A stretch of 64,000 bases of DNA from Pseudovibrio sp. Tun.PSC04-5.I4 (GTDB lineage: Bacteria; Pseudomonadota; Alphaproteobacteria; Rhizobiales; Stappiaceae), in NCBI RefSeq assembly GCF_900104145.1, contig NZ_FNLB01000006.1:2129001-2193000 (forward strand). The letters are read 5' to 3'. The notes under the pieces are model-generated. The model searched no databases, was not told the origin of the DNA, and saw only the letters and a program-made list of their open reading frames with translations. Positions 1 through 8,654 of this stretch are shown here, piece by piece. A program made the translations under genes and the position numbers. The number at the start of each line of letters is the position of its first letter. The stretch's first letter is position 1.

Positions 1-2
1 TG

Positions 3-182
3 TCGCATCTGCGAAGAGACCGCCTGACTTCAGAAGGTGCGGAACAAAAGGACGTTAGTGTTATGCATGAGGAATGGCCTCAACCGCTCTATGGATTTGA
101 CCTAAAACCTATAAAACGGTCTATGTCAGATCTGCAAGAAGAGCAGGATCGTATATTTTACCCAGAAATGGGTGGTTACTAA
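3..182 (+). CDS. C-terminal end of an unidentified plus-strand protein
   Basis: A frame open from the left edge ends with TAA at 180-182 after 59 residues and overlaps the convergent stop of the baseplate gene by four bases. The composition is ordinary for a soluble protein, with WPQPLYGFDLKP and a tail ending in FYPEMGGY, and nothing competes with it on the other strand. In P2/Mu-type phages a minus-strand baseplate gene (W) would be expected here, so this is either a cargo gene in the tail operon or a chance frame. I do not recognise a family. The start lies outside the window. Confidence 0.45.
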   Translation, partial: SHLRRDRLTSEGAEQKDVSVMHEEWPQPLYGFDLKPIKRSMSDLQEEQDRIFYPEMGGY

Positions 183-688
183 ACCACCACACCCGTCTGA
201 GCTGGTCCCAGTGTAACGTCCTTATGCTTATGAGTCTCACCCACTTCTTTACGGTTGTGGGTGACGCTATCACCCTCCATCTTTATCGTGCCTTTCAGCT
301 CAATCAGATCGGCTTCAAAGGTAATCTTTGGTGCGCCTTTGACCTTCATTTCACCCGTAGTCTTATTGTAAAATATCTCCAACGGCCCGAACACTTCATG
401 GACTATGTTCGGATCGTTGGATGGCGGCGCATCCTCGTCAGACCATACTGCCCCACCGATCACCCCATCCTCGCCATAAGCATCCAGCAGGCACCAGACC
501 TGCGTTCCCACTGCAGGCATGTCGTAGCTCTTCTGACCCTTGGTGTTGCGCTGGCTGACTGACAACCACGCAGAGGCATTGCCGTCCTCGTCCTGGAACT
601 CAACCTGCGCACGCCCGCCTTTGTTGTGCTTCGTTATAGTGCCGCGTTTGAACGGGCTGGAGCTTTCGCCATCTGTTATTCTGCTCAT
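179..688 (-). CDS. phage baseplate assembly protein V (gpV/Mu gp45 type)
   Basis: The protein of about 169 residues opens with MSRITDGESS. An OB-fold-like segment follows (KGGRAQVEFQDEDG, then the WLSVSQR and VWCLLDAYGEDGVIGG motifs), and the C-terminus is polar and beta-helical with GDSVTHNRKEVGETHKH, a pattern usual for the central spike of contractile tails. I chose the ATG at 688 because AGGAAGG lies about nine bases upstream; a longer reading to 808 would run far into the D gene. It follows gpD directly in the tail operon. In the family, trimers form the puncturing spike of the baseplate. The HxH pair near the end is compatible with metal binding at the spike tip, as known for P2 gpV. 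Confidence 0.85.
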   Translation of the reverse strand: MSRITDGESSSPFKRGTITKHNKGGRAQVEFQDEDGNASAWLSVSQRNTKGQKSYDMPAVGTQVWCLLDAYGEDGVIGGAVWSDEDAPPSNDPNIVHEVFGPLEIFYNKTTGEMKVKGAPKITFEADLIELKGTIKMEGDSVTHNRKEVGETHKHKDVTLGPAQTGVVV

Positions 689-698
689 TTGAACCTTC

Positions 699-1805
699 CT
701 AAAACGTCTGCCCTTTGGGCTTAGATAGATCCTGCACTGGCCCGTCAAACAGGCCGGATGAACCACCAGCTTTGCTGCCTTTGGTAGATGCTTTTCGAAC
801 TTTACCATCCTTACGGATAGCTTTCAGCTCCAGTTGCGTGGTGTAGGTGCCGCGTGCGATCTTGTGCAGGGCTTTGTGCACCAGATAGCTTGCTGAGTAT
901 TTGCCGAAGGTCGCCCCCAGAGCCACCACCTGCCCGGCAATCAGGAGCGGGTCACCAACCAGCGTTAGCGTGGCAACCAGTCCGTCTTCATTGGCTTTAG
1001 CAAGGCGAGACTTGGCGACGGTTTTGGCTTCCGCCTCATCTTCTACCCGCTCATCAATGGTGAGTGTATCGCCGGACTTAATGGAAAGGTCCTGCACTTC
1101 GCCTGTGATCAACTTCTTTTTTTGACCGTGGGCATAGGCAACCTTGGCTTTACCATAGGTCTGGTGGGTCTTGTCGGTTGCCTTCCAGCTGATAATGGTC
1201 GCGCCATCCACCAGATCAAAGGTGGTAGCAGGATCGCGTTTATCCAGATCCTCACGTTTGTAAAACACAAGTTGTTTGTCTTTGATGGCAAAGAAATAAC
1301 CGTAGTCTTCTGCCAGCCGCGTAAGGAACTGAAGGTCGCGTTCACGGCGCTGACGCTTGAACTTAAACGGGATCGCTTCAATCTTGCCAGAGACGGTATA
1401 ATTCAGAGCCTTGGCGACCTCCTCAACGACCTTTTTCAGGTTCGTTTCTTCAAAGGATTTGGATTTCTTGGTGCGTTGCTCTGTGGAATGGGCCGCTGAC
1501 ACCGCCTTGAAGCTGAGCCGGTCGTTCAGCCGTGAACCTTGCGCCTCAGGAATATCCACCTCAAACTCACCGCATGGCATGGGCGGATAGCCGCGATAGC
1601 CAATGGTCGCGATAACCTTATCGGCTTTTTCCGGTCGCCACGGACCGCGCCACAACCCACTATCATCGCGCAGGGTGACGGAGACCTCATCGGCCTTGCC
1701 ATGCAGATTATCTGTCCAGGAAAAATCAATCAGATGCGGGGCAAGGTTATCTGCCACTTCAACGCCGTTGATCTTGAGGGAGAGAAAAGGCTCGCGCAGA
1801 TCCAT
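699..1805 (-). CDS. phage late control gene D protein / tail hub (gpD, Mu gp44 type)
   Basis: The protein has 368 residues. The start reads MDLREPFLSLKINGVEV and the middle carries RERDLQFLTRLAEDYGYFFAIKD, the signature stretch of the gpD/VgrG-like hub fold. The basic, glycine-rich C-terminal tail (KASTKGSKAGG) is common in this family. It forms the hub between the spike and the tail tube. It starts three bases after the X gene stop and runs into V, the normal P2 order X-D, here followed by V. Length is close to P2 gpD (about 387). Nothing looks broken. Confidence 0.88.
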   Translation of the reverse strand: MDLREPFLSLKINGVEVADNLAPHLIDFSWTDNLHGKADEVSVTLRDDSGLWRGPWRPEKADKVIATIGYRGYPPMPCGEFEVDIPEAQGSRLNDRLSFKAVSAAHSTEQRTKKSKSFEETNLKKVVEEVAKALNYTVSGKIEAIPFKFKRQRRERDLQFLTRLAEDYGYFFAIKDKQLVFYKREDLDKRDPATTFDLVDGATIISWKATDKTHQTYGKAKVAYAHGQKKKLITGEVQDLSIKSGDTLTIDERVEDEAEAKTVAKSRLAKANEDGLVATLTLVGDPLLIAGQVVALGATFGKYSASYLVHKALHKIARGTYTTQLELKAIRKDGKVRKASTKGSKAGGSSGLFDGPVQDLSKPKGQTF

Positions 1806-1808
1806 GAC

Positions 1809-2072
1809 CTAACCCTCCGCCGTGCCGTGCTTCCATGGCGGCAACAGATCTGTATCCAGCGGGTCTTGCTCAACAACCGGGATACGAAGGGTCAGACGCG
1901 GTGGCAGTATAGCGGGAATGCGAGCGATTTCTTGCGAGAACAAATGCCGGTTTTCAACAATCAGCAAGTCCATCATCTGGGCATCACGGTAAAAAGCCCA
2001 CGCAATGGTATCCCAGCGCTCACCCGGTTCAGTAACATGTTCCAGATAATCGCCGGTTTTAACGCCCATCAT
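1809..2072 (-). CDS. phage tail protein X (LysM-like)
   Basis: An 87-residue protein with the family pattern GERWDTIAWAFYRDAQMMDLLIVENRHL and the proline-rich segment PAILPPRLTLRIP, a small LysM-like fold that in P2-type phages joins tube terminator and hub. Its first codons (ATGATG) overlap the U stop by an ATGA junction, so translation is probably coupled. Either of the two adjacent ATG codons could be used. The acidic, proline-rich tail after residue 66 is slightly longer than in P2 gpX (67 residues). Confidence 0.85.
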   Translation of the reverse strand: MMGVKTGDYLEHVTEPGERWDTIAWAFYRDAQMMDLLIVENRHLFSQEIARIPAILPPRLTLRIPVVEQDPLDTDLLPPWKHGTAEG

Positions 2073-2536
2073 TTAAGTCTCTTTAAGAGCGGGTTGAGCA
2101 ATGCAACAGCTGCCCCTGCGATACTAAGGCCGCCAACACTCAAAGCACTTCCGGGCACTTCCACCAGCTCCATGCTGGCCTCAATACGCACAATGCGGCC
2201 ACTCTCTGTGGTCTTTTGGGTGGTGCTTTTGAGCTGTTTAATAAAATAGTGTTTGCCAAGAAACCCACCGCTGCCGGGAATAAATGGCATTACCGCCCCG
2301 GAGATTTTGGAGGCAACAAGGCGGGCATACTCAGCCTCTGGATTGCAGAAGCTTTCCTCAAAGAAGAATGAGAATGAACGCCGGTCTAACGCTTCACCTC
2401 CGCGCTGGGGTACGGGTTTACCGCGCACCACCTTGTGCTCGTGGAAGTCGTTGACAAGAGTTTCATCAGATGCTGTAGGACCAGTCATCACGTTTGACGT
2501 GCCCAGTTGAAAGTCTCCAAGGCTGGCAAAAATCAT
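2069..2536 (-). CDS. phage tail protein U (gpU, tail terminator type)
   Basis: The protein of 155 residues begins MIFASLGDFQLGT and contains HKVVRGKPVPQRGGEALDRRSFSFFFEESFCNP, the conserved block of gpU (the family measures how tail features deviate from a plane of symmetry). In P2 it caps the tail tube. A glycine/alanine-rich C-terminal helix (about residues 133-148) is present. It starts one base after the tape-measure stop and its end overlaps the X gene, so U, X and D form one translational unit. Confidence 0.85.
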   Translation of the reverse strand: MIFASLGDFQLGTSNVMTGPTASDETLVNDFHEHKVVRGKPVPQRGGEALDRRSFSFFFEESFCNPEAEYARLVASKISGAVMPFIPGSGGFLGKHYFIKQLKSTTQKTTESGRIVRIEASMELVEVPGSALSVGGLSIAGAAVALLNPLLKRLK

Positions 2537-5500
2537 CTAAAACTCCAACCTCTTTTTCTCATCGATTTTCCGAAGCAGCAGAGCGACCAAATCCTCCGCC
2601 TGATCCTCAAGCAGTTCGGCAAGCTCATCTTTCGTAATTGATGCCCCTGAGCCTACTGTGATCGTTGGGCTGAAGGTGACGGATATAGTTCCGCCCTGAC
2701 CAGTGCCACCCGATCCACCTGCCGCCTGAATTGCATGAGCGGGCGGTGTTATTGCCTGCGGCGCGGAGGCGGCCAGTGATGGAGAAACCGTGGCTGTGCT
2801 CAGGGTTGCCGCCGCCATAGTCGCTGCTGCTGCTTTGCGCATGGCCCTGACCATTGGGGCGGGTTTGATGGACTGGGCAATGGTTTCGCTAAACTTAAGA
2901 CGGTGGATATCGGAAAGCGGGCCAAGCTTTGCTGGTGAGGATGGCAAGTGATCACGTAGGACCTTTGTTACCTGACGCATTTCTTCCACCAGCAAATGCG
3001 CACGGGTACGCATACCAGCGGCAATGGTCTCCATCATGCGCTGGCCGTGATACGCAAAGTCCACACCGCCCAACAGGTTGTCTACTTCTGCAATAGCTGC
3101 TCGGCTTGTTACCTGAAGGGATTCCAGCGCAGCACTCGCTTTTTCAACCTCTGCAAGGCTGGTTGGCGCTTGCTCTTGCTGGCTGAAACCAGAATGGCCT
3201 TCAAGCTGGCGGGACAGGTCCATCATCTTTTGAGCGTGCGAGGCGAACTCGCCTCCACCAGAGGCAATGGCGGCAAGCTTTTGCTGGTAGGTATCAAGGT
3301 TCACCTGACCAGCTTGCAAAGCCTCTGTAAGCGCCAGCCCTTCCATGAAATCAGAGGACCAGCCGTTTTCTGCAACTTCAGTGAGCTGGTCAATAAATCG
3401 GTCAGCACCTTCCGGGCCGGTCACCGAGGACCAGACCTTGCCTGCCATATCAGCAAGGGATTTTAAAGTTTCGCCAACGGTTGTGGCAAGGGTTTTACCA
3501 GCAGTCCCGATAGCCTCAAAGATACCCGATAGTTTCTGCCATGCACCATCAGCCAGGCTCGTTAGCCTTTCCCAGAAAGTGGAGAACGTATCCACCTTAG
3601 GCAACCACGAACCACTGAAGAAATCAGTGAAAGCTTGTTTGACTGCCGTAAAGCTTGGCAACTTGAACTCAGGCAGACCCGGCCAGTTCCAGTCGGTGAA
3701 CACGGCTTGAAGGTCGGCCCACTTCACTAAGGCCTTGCTTTTCAGGTCTGTCCAGAACGTATCCAGCCAGGTTGTAATCTCACCCCAGTTGGCAGTAATT
3801 TTATCAAGCGGCGTCCAGCCAAAAAGAGTTTCGCCAATGGTGGTGGTAAGGGTTTTACCGGCAGTCCCGATAGCCTCAAAGATGCCCGACAGTTTCTGCC
3901 AGACACCATCAGCCATGCTGGTTAGCCCTTCCCAGAAAGTGGAGAACGTATCCACCTTAGGCAACCACGAACCACTGAAGAAATTGGTGAAAGCTTGTTT
4001 GACCGCCGTAAAGCTAGGCAGCTTGAACTCAGGCAGTCCCGGCCAGTTCCAGTCAGTGAACACGGCTTGAAGGTCGGCCCACTTCACTGAGACCTTGCTT
4101 TTCAGGTTTGTCCAGAACGTATCCAGCCAGGTTGTAATCTCACCCCAGTTGTTAACAATCATGCCAAGTGGCGTCCAGCCAAACAGAGTTTTAAGACCCG
4201 TCCATGCCGTACTTGCTGTGGTTTTAATATCTTCCCAGAAGGTCGCCAACCAGGTGGTGATCTCGCCCCAGTTGTTCACAATCATGCCAAGCGGCGTCCA
4301 GCCAAACAGAGCTTTTAATATGTCCCAGGCAACGACAGCCATATCCGCAATCCATGCCCAGGCAGCTGCAAGCCAGACGCTGACCACATCCCAGTTATCA
4401 TAAATAAGCCATGCCGCGACAGCGAGGGCTGCAACTATTGCAATGGCGATCAAAAAGGGTGCTGTAAGTGCGGCAAGACCTGCGCCAAGCGAGGCAAGGA
4501 CCGGGCCAAGAGCGGCAAGGCCCACGCCAATCTGCACCAATCCGGTGACAATACTGATCAGGGCCGCTATAAACGGCAGCTTGATCATCAAGCGGACGAG
4601 ATTAGTCCAGCCGCCCATCATATCGGCAATTTCGGACAACGCCCCACCAGTAGCTCGCAGCGCAACAATCACCTCTTTAGCGAAGACCCAAAAATCTTCC
4701 AAACCGGTGATGATGTTTTTGCTGATGTCTTCGGCCCACTGCTGCAACGAGCCATCAGCTTTCATTGTATTGAGCTTGTCCAGAAACCCTTGCAGTTTTT
4801 CCTTGGCCCAATCAAACACTCCAGCATCAGCAATCATCAACTGAAAATCCAGCCAGCGCCCCATAATATTGGAGACCATCCCATCCCATGTTTTGGAGAG
4901 TTCTTCTGAAGAACCAGCGGCTCGGTTTCCCATTAACTCGACGAGTTTGGAGATCACCTCTCGGCCCAACTCGCCCTTGGACGCCATTTCCATAAGGGCG
5001 GCAGACGTCTTACCCGTTGCTTTGGAAAGCATATCCCAGACAGGGATGCCGCGTTCTTGTAGCTGCATGGCTTCTTCAGCCTGAAGCTTACCTTTGTTCC
5101 AGGCTTGACCCACTGCGAGAATGATACCGTGCAGGTAGTCGGCCTTCCCGCCATTCAAGGACATCGTGTCCGTAAGTGCTTGCAGGCTGCCGTTGGTGGG
5201 ATCAATGCCCATGCTTTTAAGCAGCTTGTAGGATTCAACAACTTCGTTAAGAAGAAGGGGCGTTTTATCTGCAAAGCCTCTGATCCAGCTCATGGCTTGT
5301 TCAGCTTTTTCTTCAGAGCCTTCAAGCCCCGCAAGCTGGACCTTGTAGTTTTCCATTTGAGCGGCAGGACCAATCACCGTATTGGCGGCAACACCAGCTA
5401 CAACAGATGCTCCGGCTATCAGCCCGGCACCAACCGCTGCCCCACGCGCAATCTTTCCACCCCCGCTTTTGATCAGTGCGCCACCTTTTTGAAGGCTCTT

Positions 5501-5887
5501 TGTCGCCCCTTTGACTTTGTTAAAGGCACGTTTTAATAGACCGGCCTTGCGCACTGCCGCATCGGTTTTACCAACAAGTCGCCCCATGGAACCGCTAGCC
5601 CTATCGATCTGACTGGCAACTTCCCCGGTGTGGCCTGCAAGGCTTGCGGCACCGCTCGCCGCGTTCTTGTTGGCCTTTGCCACGCTCTCAGCAGCCTTTG
5701 CCACCTTTCCCGTGGCCTTGGCGGTCTTCTCTGTTGCTTTAACCTGTTTGAGCGTGGCTTTGCTCTGGCCTTTGGAGAGCTTTTCTTGTGTTTTGAGCTG
5801 CTTTTCCATGCGCTCGTTGAACTTAAGAAGCTTCTTAAGTCCCTTAGAGGCGCGGTCCTTAAATTCTGCGGTAATACCAAGACGCAT
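2537..5887 (-). CDS. tail tape measure protein with near-identical internal repeats
   Basis: The protein has 1,116 residues. The first 110 are Lys/Ala-rich coiled coil. The tape-measure core follows, with NTVIGPAAQMENYKVQLAGLEG near residue 170 and GIPVWDMLSKATGKT near 285. A hydrophobic stretch at about 435-500 could insert in the membrane, and the C-terminal part is Ala/Gly-rich. Residues roughly 565-805 hold two 120-residue repeats that start with LFGWTPL and contain NWGEITTWLDTFW and DWNWPGLPEFKLPSF. Shorter copies of the LFGWTPLGMIVNNWGEITTWL unit precede them. In the family this protein sets tail length and aids DNA entry, so repeat number should change tail length. It lies directly after E/E'. 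Confidence 0.93.
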   Translation of the reverse strand: MRLGITAEFKDRASKGLKKLLKFNERMEKQLKTQEKLSKGQSKATLKQVKATEKTAKATGKVAKAAESVAKANKNAASGAASLAGHTGEVASQIDRASGSMGRLVGKTDAAVRKAGLLKRAFNKVKGATKSLQKGGALIKSGGGKIARGAAVGAGLIAGASVVAGVAANTVIGPAAQMENYKVQLAGLEGSEEKAEQAMSWIRGFADKTPLLLNEVVESYKLLKSMGIDPTNGSLQALTDTMSLNGGKADYLHGIILAVGQAWNKGKLQAEEAMQLQERGIPVWDMLSKATGKTSAALMEMASKGELGREVISKLVELMGNRAAGSSEELSKTWDGMVSNIMGRWLDFQLMIADAGVFDWAKEKLQGFLDKLNTMKADGSLQQWAEDISKNIITGLEDFWVFAKEVIVALRATGGALSEIADMMGGWTNLVRLMIKLPFIAALISIVTGLVQIGVGLAALGPVLASLGAGLAALTAPFLIAIAIVAALAVAAWLIYDNWDVVSVWLAAAWAWIADMAVVAWDILKALFGWTPLGMIVNNWGEITTWLATFWEDIKTTASTAWTGLKTLFGWTPLGMIVNNWGEITTWLDTFWTNLKSKVSVKWADLQAVFTDWNWPGLPEFKLPSFTAVKQAFTNFFSGSWLPKVDTFSTFWEGLTSMADGVWQKLSGIFEAIGTAGKTLTTTIGETLFGWTPLDKITANWGEITTWLDTFWTDLKSKALVKWADLQAVFTDWNWPGLPEFKLPSFTAVKQAFTDFFSGSWLPKVDTFSTFWERLTSLADGAWQKLSGIFEAIGTAGKTLATTVGETLKSLADMAGKVWSSVTGPEGADRFIDQLTEVAENGWSSDFMEGLALTEALQAGQVNLDTYQQKLAAIASGGGEFASHAQKMMDLSRQLEGHSGFSQQEQAPTSLAEVEKASAALESLQVTSRAAIAEVDNLLGGVDFAYHGQRMMETIAAGMRTRAHLLVEEMRQVTKVLRDHLPSSPAKLGPLSDIHRLKFSETIAQSIKPAPMVRAMRKAAAATMAAATLSTATVSPSLAASAPQAITPPAHAIQAAGGSGGTGQGGTISVTFSPTITVGSGASITKDELAELLEDQAEDLVALLLRKIDEKKRLEF
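3468..4187. repeat. two tandem 360-bp repeats inside the tape measure gene
   Basis: Copy one runs 3468-3827 and copy two 3828-4187; both begin at the same bases (gtttcgccaa) and differ by scattered single substitutions only. The unit is exactly 360 bp (120 codons), so gain or loss keeps the frame. A further, more diverged partial unit carrying the LFGWTPL/NNWGEITTWL block follows up to about 4310. The high identity points to recent duplication or ongoing homogenisation. Confidence 0.92.
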
Positions 5888-5898
5888 GGAAAGCTCCG

Positions 5899-6470
5899 TT
5901 AAGACTGTGCATTGCCACGCGTCGCAGCCTTGCGTTCCGCCTCGGCCTTGGCTTCATCAAAGGCGATTTGCTGGTCAAGCGTGGTCAGGAATTCAGGCTC
6001 AGACAAATCATCTAGATAACCGGGGCCCCAACCCCGGTTGACCAGATAGGTGTGGCACTCAAGCGACGACAGCGTTACGCCGTCGTCTTCTTCCCGTTTC
6101 CCTCATCGTCCTCATCAAGATCATCATCACCGCCAAAGACCTCACCAAGCAGCTCATTGGCATCATTCATCGGGATATAAGTGTTAAAGTCTGCCTCGGT
6201 GAGCTTCTCACCATCGAATGTTGCGATCTTACAAAGGTAAAGGATCTGGGCTTTGCCGATCTTGTTTTTGGCCAGACGCAGGGACCGCGTCCAGTCACCA
6301 TGGCGGCGGAATTTTGGGTAGACCACCACAACGCCAGTCTCAGGCAGGGTAAATCTCGCTGTGCCTTGATTTGCGTCACGGTGTGCCTTCAGTTTGGCAA
6401 CCACACCGGTCTCAACCGGGGCGCTCTGATCACGTTCACTCTCGCTCTTATTCTCATCCGGGCGGGTCAT
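5899..6470 (-). CDS. frameshift-extended tail assembly chaperone (E-E' fusion)
   Basis: A second frame, -1 relative to the chaperone gene, is open from 6102 to the TAA at 5899-5901 and has no start codon of its own before the junction. A canonical slippery heptamer GGGAAAC (minus strand, 6096-6102) lies in the correct phase (G GGA AAC). Slipping there gives ...GKREEDDGVTLSSLEC and then HTYLVNRGWGPGYLDDLSEPEF, about 67 added residues ending RGNAQS. Such a -1 shift between tube and tape-measure genes is established for lambda G-GT and P2 E/E'. The extended form carries the tape-measure binding part. Confidence 0.85.
6075..6470 (-). CDS. phage tail assembly chaperone (gpE/Mu gp41 type)
   Basis: The unshifted product has 131 residues. 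The N-terminus is polar (MTRPDENKSESERDQ), the core carries VVVVYPKFRRHGDWTRSLRLA and the end is strongly acidic (EVFGGDDDLDEDDEGNG). Position between the tail tube and tape measure and the overlapping -1 frame identify it as the tail assembly chaperone. In lambda the short form is made in large excess over the extended one, and both coat the tape measure before tube polymerisation. The stop is at 6075-6077. Confidence 0.85.
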   Translation of the reverse strand: MTRPDENKSESERDQSAPVETGVVAKLKAHRDANQGTARFTLPETGVVVVYPKFRRHGDWTRSLRLAKNKIGKAQILYLCKIATFDGEKLTEADFNTYIPMNDANELLGEVFGGDDDLDEDDEGNGKKTTA

Positions 6471-6518
6471 GGCATCCCTTTCAACTTGGGTTGGAAACTT
6501 GTCATTTTGATCTGCGCA

Positions 6519-6556
6519 ATAAAAAAGGCCCCCACGCCGGAAAGCATGGGAGCCTG
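6519..6556 (-). terminator. rho-independent terminator after the tail tube gene
   Basis: On the minus strand a GC-rich hairpin (AGGCTCCCATGC paired with GCGTGGGGGCCT) is followed by a run of six T residues and ATTG. It lies between tube (6585) and chaperone (6470), where strong sheath/tube expression is often damped before the tape-measure genes. Confidence 0.7.
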
Positions 6557-6584
6557 ATCGCGGTCTGATTGGACCGTTATGCGC

Positions 6585-7103
6585 TTAACCGCGCCACATC
6601 TCGCCGGAAGAGTTCCGCACCGTGCTTGCAAACACATCCACCTCAAACAGTGGCTTGTTGCTGTCATGAACCCGTTGCACCAGGCGGGAGATTGTCATTT
6701 CGTGGGTCATCTCTTCGGGATCGCCATTTTTGCTTTCACCAAAATCATGACCAAAGAAACGGGCCTGCAATACTGTGATCAGGGTATAAGAACGCTCCAG
6801 ATCCAAACCTTCAGGACCATTCACATCCACGTACTTGTGCAACTGGAGTGTGTGGGTCTTGGTCGGATTGAGGAAATCCTCCTGAATATCCGGATCCACG
6901 CTGCTCATTGTAATTTCGCCAGTGAGAGCTTCCAGTGTCCGGGTGGGCGCTTTGTAAACAGCGACCTGACCCAGTGTTTCAATATCAACCGTCTTCCATT
7001 CAATCTTGGGCATTTTGAAGGACTTGGCGAGCCCCACAAGGGTGTTGTCGCCCAAATAGATATCTGAATTGGTGATCTGACCAAAGCGGCGGAAATCAGC
7101 CAT
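6585..7103 (-). CDS. phage major tail tube protein (P2 FII type)
   Basis: A protein of 172 residues, the same length as P2 FII and clearly longer than Mu gpM (118). It begins MADFRRFGQITNSDIYLGDN and carries KMPKIEWKTVDIETLGQVAVYKAP, followed by HKYVDVNGPEGLDLERSYTL. It polymerises into the inner tube of the contractile tail. It follows the sheath gene by 22 bases. No truncation is seen. Confidence 0.9.
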   Translation of the reverse strand: MADFRRFGQITNSDIYLGDNTLVGLAKSFKMPKIEWKTVDIETLGQVAVYKAPTRTLEALTGEITMSSVDPDIQEDFLNPTKTHTLQLHKYVDVNGPEGLDLERSYTLITVLQARFFGHDFGESKNGDPEEMTHEMTISRLVQRVHDSNKPLFEVDVFASTVRNSSGEMWRG

Positions 7104-7125
7104 AGATTATCCCTCCATTATTTAC

Positions 7126-8433
7126 TTAAGCCGCTTCGGACTGGGAAAGACCCAGAGCATCGGCCAGAAGGTTGATGTTAAGGGACCGGCGCACGCTAAT
7201 GGTCTCCATGATACCAACAGGAGCAAACTCCAGCGCGTAGTGGTACCAGCCGTCCGCAGCAAAGGCCGGGCTCATTTTCTCCCGGTCAAAAGCAAAGCGG
7301 AACCCGGAGAGTTCCGGGTCATTGCCCTTGGTCTTGCCAATCCCCCAAGCATTGATGGCATCCTCCACCTGCTCAATGCGAGCCAAAGATCCATTGCGGT
7401 CCTTCTTCTCATCGAGAAAGTGCAGGATTGCTTCATCCAGCACATCTTGCGTGTACTGGGCGTGGAAGAACGTCAGCATGGTGGTCTTAGTGGGATACCC
7501 GGCATTGCGGTTGCCCGATGTGTGCGGGCCTTTCCCAAAGCGTTCCTCGCACGAGATAATCCCGTTGGATCGGGTCACTTGCGTATCACTGGACCCATCG
7601 CCCGGCACATAAAGCACATCTTGAGCTGCACCCTCAATGCCCTTGATAGGCCGATTGGAGGGGCTGTGATGATAGCCGTATTCCATCACGCTCATAAGCA
7701 CGACACCTACTAGATAAGCTGAATAGTGATCTGCAACTACCTCACCAGCAGTATCCGACATCTCATCCAGATTAACCGTTTCCATCATAGGCCAGCACAG
7801 ATTAACCCGTGTGTCATTGGTCTGGAAATCGAACGACCCTTCCGGCCCACGTGCCTCCTGAAGCTGCTGCAGGGTGACACCAAACGGGGCATCCCAATAG
7901 CAGCGAGCGCGGATGCGGCCACAAATGGCTTCCATTTCTGAGCGAACCCCGGCCAAACCATCATAGCCTGGAGCCAGAATGTTCTTGGGAAACCAGCCAA
8001 AGCGCTGATAACAGGAATAAGCCAGCTTCAAGCCACTGGGGCGGCCCATAGCGTCAAACGCTCCGATGATATCAAGCCCGGTGACTTTGCTTGGATCCGG
8101 TTTGTCAGCGTCATCTTTGTGCGTTGCCGGATCAAACACATTGACCACGCAAATGGTCCCAAGGCCGCGTGTTTTGGCCTGCTTAAACATCGCCCGCAGT
8201 TTTTGCGGCAAGGTATAGCCATCGCGTGTGGGGCCAAAGTGTTTTGTGATATCCGCTTCGCGGCGAATAAGAATGGGTTTGTTGATGTATTTGACTTGCT
8301 CCTGTGAGGTCTTATGAACCTCATGAATTGGAGCTGTGCCAATTAAAAACGCTGTCGCAGCTTTAAGCTCACGAACCAGCACACCATCTTCATTGGCATC
8401 AACGATCTCAGGCCCGAAAATGCGCTCAGCCAT
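7126..8433 (-). CDS. phage tail sheath protein (P2 FI type)
   Basis: The protein of 435 residues contains NAGYPTKTTMLTFFHAQYTQDVLDEA and, near the end, SGFRFAFDREKMSPAFAADGWYHYALEFAPVG, the conserved C-terminal subdomain of contractile sheaths. Sheath subunits surround the tube and contract on infection. The length is nearer P2 FI (396) than Mu gpL (495). Its start overlaps the DUF2635 stop by eight bases, so translation is likely coupled. Confidence 0.92.
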   Translation of the reverse strand: MAERIFGPEIVDANEDGVLVRELKAATAFLIGTAPIHEVHKTSQEQVKYINKPILIRREADITKHFGPTRDGYTLPQKLRAMFKQAKTRGLGTICVVNVFDPATHKDDADKPDPSKVTGLDIIGAFDAMGRPSGLKLAYSCYQRFGWFPKNILAPGYDGLAGVRSEMEAICGRIRARCYWDAPFGVTLQQLQEARGPEGSFDFQTNDTRVNLCWPMMETVNLDEMSDTAGEVVADHYSAYLVGVVLMSVMEYGYHHSPSNRPIKGIEGAAQDVLYVPGDGSSDTQVTRSNGIISCEERFGKGPHTSGNRNAGYPTKTTMLTFFHAQYTQDVLDEAILHFLDEKKDRNGSLARIEQVEDAINAWGIGKTKGNDPELSGFRFAFDREKMSPAFAADGWYHYALEFAPVGIMETISVRRSLNINLLADALGLSQSEAA

Positions 8434-8650
8434 GGGTTACTTCCTTCTGAGTTAGGATTTGACCGCACACCCACGCCTGCACTGTTGGGTGATTGCAGGG
8501 CAATGTGTAGGTCTTACCGGGATGAAACGTGCCTTCAAAGAACACGGTGAGCTTGCCTTCCGTATCCTTGGCTTTGAGCGCGACCGACTGCACCGGACCA
8601 GTGTAGTTATAATCGCAGAACTCAGTGGGAGCCGTGCTTGGTGCACTCAT
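8426..8650 (-). CDS. DUF2635 family small phage protein (Mu gp38 position)
   Basis: A 74-residue protein with the recognisable elements LKAKDTEGKLTVFFEGTFHPGKTYTLPCNHPTVQAWVCGQIL. The family occurs between the DUF1834 gene and the sheath in Mu-like phages, and its role is not known to me. It overlaps the sheath start by eight bases and follows DUF1834 by four bases. Confidence 0.75.
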   Translation of the reverse strand: MSAPSTAPTEFCDYNYTGPVQSVALKAKDTEGKLTVFFEGTFHPGKTYTLPCNHPTVQAWVCGQILTQKEVTHG

Positions 8651-8654
8651 GGCT

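Noticed and set aside
2996..5902. Long plus-strand ORFs opposite the tape measure gene
   Set aside because: They mirror the Ala/Lys-rich coding strand and its repeats, have no ribosome sites and no protein-like composition.
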